From contig DASUZB010000031.1 in NCBI GenBank assembly GCA_036377075.1, forward strand, positions 1 to 8,511: DNA of 8,511 nt. The letters are read 5' to 3'. Positions 1-5,723 of this stretch are shown here, in pieces. Source of the DNA: DASUZB01 sp036377075 (GTDB lineage: Bacteria; Actinomycetota; CALGFH01). Numbering within the stretch: the first letter of the stretch is position 1; the number at the start of each line of letters is the position of its first letter. Position numbers and translations under genes: made by a program. The notes under the pieces are model-generated. The model was not told the DNA's origin. It searched no databases and was given only the letters and a program-made list of their open reading frames with translations.

Positions 1-189
1 CGCGACGACCGGGAGACAAGCTGGTCCGACGGCCGCGCGATCGCCATCGCCTGGCCGGACGCGCGGCTGCTCACCACCACCGGGCTCGGGCACCGGCGGG
101 TCCTGCGCGACCCCGAGGTCGTCACCCAGGTGGCCGGGTTCCTGCGGGACCCCGCCTCCTCGCAAGCGGCCGACCTGGCCGCTTCCTGA
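1..189 (+). CDS. alpha/beta hydrolase, C-terminal fragment
   Basis: The reading frame is open from the window edge and ends at TGA (187-189), giving the last 62 residues of a protein whose start lies outside. The stretch begins with an acidic RDDRET segment, followed by a short strand and a TTTGLGHRRVL motif. In alpha/beta hydrolases the nucleophile lies upstream, the acidic triad member sits in a 'HDRDD'-like loop, and the catalytic His lies in a G-x-GHxx-L turn before a final helix. His31 of the fragment fits that His, and Asp2 or Asp3 fits the acid. The end (VVTQVAGFL) matches the usual last helix. The substrate cannot be deduced because the nucleophile elbow and cap are missing. It converges on the nitroreductase gene, with 28 bp between the stop codons. 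Confidence 0.72.
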   Translation, partial: RDDRETSWSDGRAIAIAWPDARLLTTTGLGHRRVLRDPEVVTQVAGFLRDPASSQAADLAAS

Positions 190-209
190 CGCGGCGCGGC
201 GTGCTCCCT

Positions 210-229
210 GGCCGCGGCTACCAGCGGCC
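210..229. terminator. short hairpin between convergent genes
   Basis: GGCCGC (210-215) and GCGGCC (224-229) form a 6-bp perfect stem with an 8-nt loop. The structure overlaps the stop codon of the minus-strand nitroreductase and lies 20 nt after the stop of the plus-strand hydrolase. Its position between two convergent genes fits a bidirectional terminator. The stem is short, has no T-run on either side, and GC-rich DNA forms such stems by chance, so the call is weak. Confidence 0.25.
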
Positions 230-733
230 GCGGTGGACCACGTCGTCGAAGGGACGCCGGTTGGGACGCCGGATCGGGGCGAGTGGGCGGTCGGCGGGGT
301 AGCCGAGCGCGACCAGCCAGGCGCACACCCGGTCGGGTGGCAATCCGAGGATTCGCCGAGCGAGCTCCTGATCGGAGACCCACGCGTGGCCGCTGCCGAT
401 GCCGAGGTCGGCCGCGGCCAGCATGATGCTCATGGTCGCCTGGCCGAGGTCGTAGTGGATCGAGTCGCGCTGGTAGCCCTCGCCGGGCGCCGGTGCCACC
501 AGGCAGATGGTCGCCGCGGAGGAGGCGACGTGGCCCGCGTGCTGCCAGACGGTGGCGAGCTGGGCGAGCTGCTCCCTGTCGGTGCAGGCGACGAAGTCCC
601 AGCGCTGCTGGTTCGAGGACGAGGGCGTGCGCCATGCCGCCTCGAGGATCCGGTCCAGGTCCTCGTCGGAGATCGCCCGTTCCGAGTAGGCCCGGACGTT
701 CCGCCGCGACCTGATGGCCTCCCACGTCTCCAC
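218..733 (-). CDS. nitroreductase family FMN-dependent oxidoreductase
   Basis: This encodes 171 residues of the nitroreductase superfamily, flavoenzymes that use NAD(P)H to reduce nitro groups, quinones or related acceptors, usually as cytoplasmic dimers. The N-terminal RSRRNVRAY (residues 8-16) is the family's FMN-phosphate-binding motif. TPSSSNQQRWDF (36-47) is the second flavin-contacting segment. Near residues 110-119 LGIGSGHAW replaces the more usual G-x-GSCW type loop, and LVALGYPADRP near the C-terminus is the typical end of the core. The length is at the short end for the family. The start is GTG at 733, with AGGAGG (744-739) five nt upstream. The natural substrate cannot be predicted. 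The next gene upstream on the same strand (VapC-like) ends 100 bp away, so a shared transcript is possible but not shown. Confidence 0.88.
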   Translation of the reverse strand: METWEAIRSRRNVRAYSERAISDEDLDRILEAAWRTPSSSNQQRWDFVACTDREQLAQLATVWQHAGHVASSAATICLVAPAPGEGYQRDSIHYDLGQATMSIMLAAADLGIGSGHAWVSDQELARRILGLPPDRVCAWLVALGYPADRPLAPIRRPNRRPFDDVVHRGRW

Positions 734-833
734 GTGCGCCTCCTCGTCGTCCTGGATCCGGCGCGAGCATCCTGCGAGTGGGTGGTCCGGAGGTCAATGG
801 AGGCGCCTGACGAGTGGCTACTGAAGGGACACC

Positions 834-1247
834 TCACGGCACGAGGACGAACGCCTCCACGTGGCGAGGTCGCACGGTGCTGAAGTGCCGGCGGTCGACG
901 GTGGCCACCTCGGCGATCCCAAGCCGTTCCGCGGTCGCCACGACCGAGGCGTCCACCGTGCCGAGCGGCAGGTCGCGGTAGCGTCCGACCAGCTCCGCGA
1001 TCCGCAGCCAGTCCGGAGGGTCCACCGGCTCGACCGCGAAGGCCCCCGCCGCCAAGTCCCCGAGAAAACGCACCTCCGCCTCGGTGCCGAGCCTGGTCGC
1101 AATCAGGTAGGCGGCCTCGGTCACCACCAGCGTCGGCACCACGAGCGGCCCTGGATGCGACTCCAACAGCGCCAGGCTCGCGTGGTGATGGCGGTCGTCG
1201 GCATCGACGTAGGCGTACAGCGGCCCAGCGTCGACGACGACGGCTAC
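834..1247 (-). CDS. vapC: PIN-domain ribonuclease toxin (VapC-like)
   Basis: The product is a 137-residue PIN-domain protein, the usual VapC length. PIN toxins are Mg2+-dependent RNases that cut tRNA or rRNA and are held inactive by the VapB partner. The four acidic active-site positions are visible: Asp6 in VVVDAGPLYAY, Glu44 in VVTEAAYL, Asp99 in GTVDAS, and Asp118 in ATVDRRHF. There is an oddity at the start. The frame has no ATG, GTG or TTG between an upstream in-frame TGA and a TTG at 1166. Starting at that TTG would delete the first catalytic Asp and the first beta strand. The only position matching a ribosome binding site is GTA at 1247-1245, seven nt after GGAGG (1259-1255). It overlaps the antitoxin stop TAG by two bases, mimicking the usual GTGA/ATGA coupling. 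I take GTA as the likely start; a mutated start or a sequence error is also possible. TGA ends it at 834. Confidence 0.8.
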   Translation of the reverse strand, partial: VAVVVDAGPLYAYVDADDRHHHASLALLESHPGPLVVPTLVVTEAAYLIATRLGTEAEVRFLGDLAAGAFAVEPVDPPDWLRIAELVGRYRDLPLGTVDASVVATAERLGIAEVATVDRRHFSTVRPRHVEAFVLVP

Positions 1248-1468
1248 GTGGCCACCTCCGCTCGGAGGATTTCCTCGATCCGTTCGGAGACGTCGTCACG
1301 GCCACTGCGCCCGGCGGCGGCGGCGAGCAGCCGCCGGCTCCCACCCAGGCCCAGGTGCGCCTCGATCGCCTCGCGGGTCAGCTCGGAGATGGTCTTCTTG
1401 CGCCGGGCGGCCTCGTGCCGCAGGCGGGCGTCGAGGTCGTCCGGCAACTTCACGGTGGTCCGCTTCAT
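1244..1468 (-). CDS. vapB: ribbon-helix-helix antitoxin (VapB-like)
   Basis: The product is a 74-residue protein. Residues 1-39 have the ribbon-helix-helix pattern: a short strand MKRTTVKLP, helix 1 (DDLDARLRHEAARRKKT) and helix 2 (ISELTREAIEAHL). The strand pairs in a dimer and binds DNA in the major groove. Residues 40-74 form a flexible Gly/Ala linker and a charged helix (SERIEEILRAE), the region that in VapB antitoxins wraps around the toxin. It lies directly before the PIN toxin gene and its TAG stop overlaps the presumed toxin start, the classic antitoxin-first arrangement with coupled translation. A perfect inverted repeat ends one base before the ATG, consistent with autorepression by the VapB-VapC complex. 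No ribosome binding site is evident at the usual distance, so the message may be leaderless. Confidence 0.87.
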   Translation of the reverse strand: MKRTTVKLPDDLDARLRHEAARRKKTISELTREAIEAHLGLGGSRRLLAAAAGRSGRDDVSERIEEILRAEVAT

Positions 1469-1484
1469 GGTATGCCAGCATACC
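1469..1484 (-). promoter_or_regulatory. operator and -10 region of the VapBC-like pair
   Basis: GGTATGC (1469-1475), a 2-nt spacer, and GCATACC (1478-1484) form a perfect 7-bp inverted repeat adjacent to the antitoxin ATG. Read on the minus strand, the repeat contains TATGCT (1482-1477), a plausible -10 hexamer 8 nt before the ATG. That distance would place the transcript start at or within a few bases of the start codon, giving a leaderless mRNA. Occupancy of the palindrome by the ribbon-helix-helix antitoxin would block RNA polymerase. No convincing -35 box is seen. A second small inverted repeat (CCCC-ATCT-GGGG, 1484-1495) abuts it and could be a further half-site. Confidence 0.55.
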
Positions 1485-1531
1485 CCATCTGGGGCACCAT
1501 CACCTCCACCGCCGCCAACCCCTGACGCCCA

Positions 1532-1574
1532 CGACGTGAGGCCGCCGACCCCGAGCGGATCGGCGGCCTCGTCG
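1532..1574. other. strong intergenic hairpin
   Basis: GAGGCCGCCGA (1538-1548) and TCGGCGGCCTC (1560-1570) form a perfect 11-bp stem with an 11-nt loop. The stem is extended by CGAC/GTCG (1532-1535 with 1571-1574) across a 2-nt bulge. It lies in the 265-bp gap between the divergent antitoxin and protease genes. There is no T-run on either side, so it is not a textbook intrinsic terminator. It may be an unlipped actinobacterial terminator, a leader-RNA structure for the protease message, or a relic. Apart from this hairpin, the antitoxin operator and the protease ribosome binding site, nothing else in 1485-1733 could be identified. Confidence 0.45.
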
Positions 1575-1733
1575 CGAGCAAGAACGTTAGCGGTTCGTTG
1601 GCCGTCGAAGGTGATCTTTCCCACGGCGCGCCGCCAGTAGTGCCGTTCGGCAGTCCTCCAGCCCATGACCACGAGGCCATGGGCGGGTCGGCGGCAACTC
1701 TGAGACCCCGGCGCGACAACAGGAGCAGGCTCT

Positions 1734-3575
1734 ATGTCTTGGCAGGTGCCCCGTGTCCTCCTACGTTCCCGGCTACCCGGAAGGCTTCCCGGAGCATTGC
1801 TGATCCTGCTCGCGCTGCTGCTGCCACCGACCAGCGCCCGCGCAGTGCCCGGCTCCCGCGCCGCCGTCCCCGTCAGCGGCCGCAGCAGCGCGGTCATCGT
1901 GCGCGAGCGCGTCCCTGGCTCCCCCGAGGCCGAGCGGCTGGTGCGCGAGCTTGGCGGGACCGTGGTCCGCGCCCTGCCGGTGGTCGGTGGCTTCGCCGCC
2001 CGCGTACCCAGCGGGCGCCTGCCGCAGCTGCTCGGCTCCCCGGCGGTGCGGCAGGTCTGGCCCGACGGCCGCATCCGCATGCGCGGCCTGGCCGGCGACG
2101 TCGCGGCCTCGAACCCGGCGCCGGTCGGCGCCTGGCACCAGGCGATCCACCTCGACACCGTCCCCAGGCACGGCCAGCGCGCCACCGTCGCCCTGCTCGA
2201 CACGGGCGTCTCCCGCACCCCCGACCTCGCCGACCGGCTGCGGGTACGGGTGGACCTCACCGAGGAGCACGACGGCTTCGACCGCTACGGCCACGGCAGC
2301 CACCTCAGCGGCGTCATCGCCGGCAACGGTGACATGGCGGACGGTCGCCAGGGCGGCGCGCGCGGGGGCGGCTACCAAGGCGCCGCGCCCGAGGCGCGGC
2401 TCGTCTCGGTGAAGGTGGCCAACGGCACCGGCGCCACCGACGTCTCGCTGGTCCTCGCCGGCATGCAGTGGGTCGTCTCGCACCGCGACCTCTACCACAT
2501 CAACGTCCTGAACCTGTCGTTCGGCACCGACGCCAACCAGAGCTACCTCCTCGACCCGCTCGACTTCGCGGTGGAGCAGGTTTGGCGCGCCGGCATCCTG
2601 GTGGTGGTCGCCGCCGGCAACGACGGCGAGCTGGGCCCCGGCGGGATCTCCAAGCCGGGCGACGACCCCTTCGTGCTCACCGTCGGCGCCGCCGACCTGA
2701 AGGACCCGAGGGTCCCCGGCGACGACGTGGTGGCGCCGTTCTCCAGCATGGGGCCAACCGCCGACGGCCTCGCCAAGCCGGACCTGGTCGCGCCGGGCAC
2801 CTCGATCCTCGGCGTCCGTGCGGTCGGCAGCACGGTCGACCGGGAGCACCCGACCGCCCGCGTCAAGGGCAGCTACTTCAAGGGGACCGGCACCTCCCAG
2901 GCCGCCGCGATCGTCTCCGGCGTGGCCGCGCTGCTGTACGACACCAAGGCGTCCCTACGGCCCGACGTCGCCAAGGCGGCGCTGCTGCGGACCGCGCAGC
3001 GGCAGCTCGCCGGCCAGCCCGGCGCGGGCGCCGGCCTGGTGGACGCGCGCGCGGCGGTCGACGCGGTCAGGCGCGGGACCTTCGAGGCGCACCCGGCCAA
3101 CCAGGGCCTGCGCCGCTCGACCGGCCTCGGCTCGCTCGAGGCCAGCCGGGGTTCCCAGCATGCGTACACTGACCTGGACGGCGACGGCGCGATCGAGCCG
3201 ATCGTCGGTGAGCTGGACGCGCTCGGGAGGGCATGGGATGGGGCCGCCTGGACGGCCACACCATGGACGCGACCGACCTGGTCGCGGTCGCCCTGGTCCC
3301 GCCTGGCGGCCGAGTCTCCCGGTTGGGAGGTCAGGCGCTGGGACGGTGACACCTGGCCCGGGATCGTCCAGCCCGCCGGACCCTGGAGCGTCAAGCACTG
3401 GACCGTCAAGCACTGGGCCGGCCGCTTCTGGAACGAGTTCGGCGTGGTCGAGTTCACCTGGCTCGTCAAGCACTGGGACGCCGGCTCCTGGGAGGTCGCG
3501 CGCTGGGACAGCCCCGCCGCCGGGGACGTCAAGCACTGGGACGTCAAGCACTGGGACGTCAGCACCTGGAACTGA
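1734..3575 (+). CDS. secreted subtilisin-family (S8) serine protease with Trp-pentad tail
   Basis: The product has 613 residues. A signal peptide (about 1-37) has an Arg-rich start, a Leu-rich core and an A-R-A cleavage site. Residues 51-110 resemble an I9-type propeptide (SSAVIVRERV...). The S8 catalytic domain spans about 140-445: Asp156 in VALLDTGVS, His187 in GHGSHLSGVIAG (Ser where Thr is usual), oxyanion Asn296 in VVAAGND, and nucleophile Ser388 in GTGTSQAAAIVSG (Gln in place of the usual Met after Ser). All catalytic residues are intact, so it should be active outside the cell. A DLDGDGAIE segment (480-488) resembles a calcium-binding DxDxDG loop. Residues 498-613 are 23 five-residue units with Trp in register, five containing VKHW. 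The ATG is preceded by AGGAG (1721-1725) with 8-nt spacing. The sensor kinase follows on the same strand. The substrate is unknown. The tail may bind the envelope or a surface polymer, or act as a folding or anchoring module (inference). Confidence 0.93.
   Translation: MSWQVPRVLLRSRLPGRLPGALLILLALLLPPTSARAVPGSRAAVPVSGRSSAVIVRERVPGSPEAERLVRELGGTVVRALPVVGGFAARVPSGRLPQLLGSPAVRQVWPDGRIRMRGLAGDVAASNPAPVGAWHQAIHLDTVPRHGQRATVALLDTGVSRTPDLADRLRVRVDLTEEHDGFDRYGHGSHLSGVIAGNGDMADGRQGGARGGGYQGAAPEARLVSVKVANGTGATDVSLVLAGMQWVVSHRDLYHINVLNLSFGTDANQSYLLDPLDFAVEQVWRAGILVVVAAGNDGELGPGGISKPGDDPFVLTVGAADLKDPRVPGDDVVAPFSSMGPTADGLAKPDLVAPGTSILGVRAVGSTVDREHPTARVKGSYFKGTGTSQAAAIVSGVAALLYDTKASLRPDVAKAALLRTAQRQLAGQPGAGAGLVDARAAVDAVRRGTFEAHPANQGLRRSTGLGSLEASRGSQHAYTDLDGDGAIEPIVGELDALGRAWDGAAWTATPWTRPTWSRSPWSRLAAESPGWEVRRWDGDTWPGIVQPAGPWSVKHWTVKHWAGRFWNEFGVVEFTWLVKHWDAGSWEVARWDSPAAGDVKHWDVKHWDVSTWN
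3225..3572 (+). repeat. in-frame 15-bp repeats encoding Trp pentads
   Basis: The last 116 codons of the protease read as consecutive x-x-x-W-x units (GRAWD, GAAWT, ATPWT, RPTWS ... VKHWD, VKHWD, VSTWN). Of 23 units, 19 carry Trp at position four. The exceptions are RLAAE, GIVQP, EFGVV and the six-residue SPAAGD, the only break in the period. Five units contain VKHW, each encoded by the identical 12-mer GTCAAGCACTGG starting at 3390, 3405, 3465, 3528 and 3543. The upstream units use varied codons. The identical 12-mers suggest recent expansion by slippage or recombination, or gene conversion. The protein ends exactly at the end of a unit. Confidence 0.93.
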
Positions 3576-3584
3576 GGGTGCGGC

Positions 3585-3616
3585 GGCTGGCCGCCGGCCG
3601 CCACCGGCGGCCAGCC
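3585..3616 (+). terminator. 13-bp perfect hairpin between protease and kinase
   Basis: GGCTGGCCGCCGG (3585-3597) and CCGGCGGCCAGCC (3604-3616) are perfect reverse complements around a 6-nt loop, starting 9 nt after the protease stop codon. Stability should be very high. No T-run follows, so it could be an actinobacterial terminator without a U-tract, an RNA processing or stabilising element protecting the protease message, or a structure controlling kinase translation, because its right arm ends at the first codon of the annotated kinase frame. The location fits differential expression of the two genes. Confidence 0.55.
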
Positions 3617-5079
3617 TGTACATCGCGCTGGTGGTGCTCGGCGGCCTCGCCTGCCTGGCGCCCCGGCTGCCCGACGTGGCCGGCTGGACCGCGGTGGAGC
3701 TGTGGACCTGCGCGGCGCTCGTCGGGCTCAGCGTCGCCCTCGAGCAATTCCTGTTCCCGCTGCCGTACGGCGCGAGCTACCAGGTCTTCTCCCTGGTCGA
3801 CGCGGTCTGGGTGGCGGCGCTGCTGGCGGCGCCCCCGAGCATGCTCACCGTCACCGTGGCCGCCGGGATGCTGCTCGGCCAGGCGCTGCGGAGGCGGCCG
3901 CTCTACAAGAAGGCCTTCAACCTCGGCCAGCACCTGATCGGCATCACCGCCGCCCAGCTGATCTACGCCAGCCTCTCGCCCGGTGACCCGACGAGGCCGG
4001 CCGCCTGGGGGGCGGCCGCCGCCGCGATGGGCGCCCTGTACCTGGTCAACGAGGTGGCCATCGCGACGGCCGTGCGGCTGACCGTGGGCGGCGCGTTCTG
4101 GCGCCTGCTGGGCGAGCCTTGGCGGCTCACCCTGGTCAACTGGGCCGGCAGCCTGGCCATCGGCCTGCTCGGCGGGGTGCTGTGGGCGACCGTTCCGCTG
4201 ACCATCCCCCTGCTGCTGATCCCGCTGGCCCTGTCGTACCTGGCGCACCGCGGCTGGCGCTCGCGGCTGCGCGAGCGCGACCAGATGCGGGACATCGCCC
4301 ACATCGCCAACGCCATCGCCGACCAGGGCGACCTCACCAGGCGCGTGGCCGAGACCGAGGAGCGCAACGAGGCCGGGCTGCTGGCGGAGACCGTCAACCG
4401 CATGCTCGACCGCCTCGAGGAGGCGTTCCAGCGCGAGCGGCAGTTCATCAGCGAGGCCTCGCACGAGCTGCGCACCCCGCTCACCATCTGCCGCGGCCAC
4501 CTGGAGGTGCTCGGCGCCGACCCGTCGCCGCAGGAGGTGACCGAGGTCATCGGCCTGGTGGTGGGGGAGCTGGGGCGGATGGGCCGGATCGTGCAGGACA
4601 TGGCGACGCTCGCGCGGACCGAGCACCCCGAGTTCCTGCGGCCGGAGCCGGTGCGGGTCGACCGCTTCGTCGACGAGCTGACCGCGACGGCGGCGCCGCT
4701 GCTCGACGGGCGGCTGCGCACCCAGCCGGTCGACTCGACCGCGGTGCTGTGGGCGGACCCGCAGCGGCTCACCCAGGCGCTGCTCAACCTGCTGCGCAAC
4801 GCCGTCGTCCACGCGCCGGGCGAGAGCCCGGTCGACCTGCGCGTGATCGGCGAGCAGGGCGCCGTGCGCTTCGAGGTCGAGGACCGCGGCGGCGGCCTGC
4901 CGCCCGGCGAGGAGGACAGCGTCTTCCAGCCGTTCCGCCGGCTCAACACGGCGGCGCCGGGCACCGGGCTCGGCCTGGCGATCGTCCGCGGGATCGCCGA
5001 GGCGCACGGCGGCTCGGCGGGCGCCCGCAACCGCGCCGGCTACGGCGTGACGTTCTGGCTGTCGGTTCCCTGCCGGTAG
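3616..5079 (+). CDS. membrane sensor histidine kinase
   Basis: From the CTG at 3616 the product is 487 residues. Residues 1-210 hold about seven or eight hydrophobic segments with short loops and no extracytoplasmic domain, so sensing is probably within the membrane. A HAMP-like linker (about 212-268; IADQGDLTRRV) leads to a HisKA domain with phosphoacceptor His283 in SEASHELRTPL. The ATPase domain has N395 (N box, LLRNAVVH), D423 (G1, EDRGGGL), FQPF (437-440) and GTGLGLAI (449-456, G2). The kinase core is complete. The 5' end is problematic: no ATG, GTG or TTG occurs in this frame between the protease stop and the first membrane helix. GTG codons at 3631 and 3634 would cut into that helix, and a GTG at 3346 lies deep in the protease. 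A well-placed GTG two nt after the protease TGA (3578) is in another frame. The start is therefore uncertain. The convergent regulator is the likely partner. Confidence 0.9.
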   Translation: MYIALVVLGGLACLAPRLPDVAGWTAVELWTCAALVGLSVALEQFLFPLPYGASYQVFSLVDAVWVAALLAAPPSMLTVTVAAGMLLGQALRRRPLYKKAFNLGQHLIGITAAQLIYASLSPGDPTRPAAWGAAAAAMGALYLVNEVAIATAVRLTVGGAFWRLLGEPWRLTLVNWAGSLAIGLLGGVLWATVPLTIPLLLIPLALSYLAHRGWRSRLRERDQMRDIAHIANAIADQGDLTRRVAETEERNEAGLLAETVNRMLDRLEEAFQRERQFISEASHELRTPLTICRGHLEVLGADPSPQEVTEVIGLVVGELGRMGRIVQDMATLARTEHPEFLRPEPVRVDRFVDELTATAAPLLDGRLRTQPVDSTAVLWADPQRLTQALLNLLRNAVVHAPGESPVDLRVIGEQGAVRFEVEDRGGGLPPGEEDSVFQPFRRLNTAAPGTGLGLAIVRGIAEAHGGSAGARNRAGYGVTFWLSVPCR

Positions 5080-5723
5080 TCGATCCCGAGGCGGTAGCCC
5101 ATGCCGCGCACCGTCTCGATCAGCCCTTCGCCGAGCTTCTTGCGCAGGTGGCCGATGTAGACGTCGACCACGTTGGAGCCCGGGTCGAACTCGAGGCCCC
5201 AGACCCGCGACAGCAGCCACTCGCGGCTGAGCACCTGGCCACGGTGGCGGAGGAACGTCTCGAGGACCGCGAACTCCCTGGCGGTCAGCTCGACCTCGCG
5301 CTGGTTCACCTTGATCCTGCGGGTGCGCAGGTCGAGCTCCAGGTCGCCAACCTGCACCACCCCGTCGCGCCGGCGCAGCCGGGCGCGGATGCGCGCCAGC
5401 AGCTCCTCGAACACGAACGGCTTGGCGAGGTAGTCGTCGGCGCCCTGGTCGAGGCCCTCGACGCGGTCGGCGGGGTCGCCGCGGGCGGTCAGGACGATCA
5501 CCGGCACGTCGCTGCCGCCACCGCGGAGCCGGCGCAGCACCTCGGTCCCGTCCAGGTCGGGCAGGCGCAGGTCGAGCACGACCAGGTCGATGTCGACGTG
5601 CTGGGCCTTGCTGAGGCCATCGTGGCCGGTGGTGGCGAGCTCCACCTCGTACCCGGAGGCCCGCAACCCCTTGAGCAGGAAGGACGCGATCTGCGGCTCG
5701 TCCTCGACGACCAGAAGCTTCAT
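5040..5723 (-). CDS. OmpR/PhoB-family response regulator
   Basis: The product has 227 residues. The receiver domain (1-115) has Glu7-Asp8 of the acidic pocket, phosphoacceptor Asp51 in LVVLDLRLPD, Thr79 in VLTAR and Lys101 in AKPF, so all switch residues are present. A winged-helix DNA-binding domain (about 128-220) shows ELTAREFAVLETFLRHRG, the recognition-helix segment NVVDVYIGHLRKKL and the closing GMGYRLG. It should bind DNA as a dimer on phosphorylation. The ATG at 5723 begins the canonical MKLLVVEDE and has GAGGG upstream; an ATG at 5759 would add 12 residues with no good ribosome binding site, so I prefer 5723. The gene is convergent with the kinase and overlaps its 3' end by 40 bp (5040-5079). 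That is unusual for a cognate pair, which normally share a transcript. Targets are unknown; the nearby protease and its own AT-rich promoter are candidates. Confidence 0.93.
   Translation of the reverse strand: MKLLVVEDEPQIASFLLKGLRASGYEVELATTGHDGLSKAQHVDIDLVVLDLRLPDLDGTEVLRRLRGGGSDVPVIVLTARGDPADRVEGLDQGADDYLAKPFVFEELLARIRARLRRRDGVVQVGDLELDLRTRRIKVNQREVELTAREFAVLETFLRHRGQVLSREWLLSRVWGLEFDPGSNVVDVYIGHLRKKLGEGLIETVRGMGYRLGIDYRQGTDSQNVTP

Noticed and set aside
1469..2260. Upstream extension of the antitoxin frame across the operator and into the protease gene
   Set aside because: No domain upstream of the MKRTTVKLP start, an operator sits directly before that ATG, and most of the extension is antisense to the protease.
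3390..3554. Regular exact 12-mers resembling a small CRISPR-like array
   Set aside because: They are in frame, encode VKHW within a secreted protease tail, have 3-nt to 51-nt intervals and no cas genes nearby.
3559..5220. Open 553-codon frame antisense to the kinase
   Set aside because: Its translation is Arg/Gln/Pro-rich without any domain; it mirrors the GC-rich third positions of the kinase gene, which has complete motifs.
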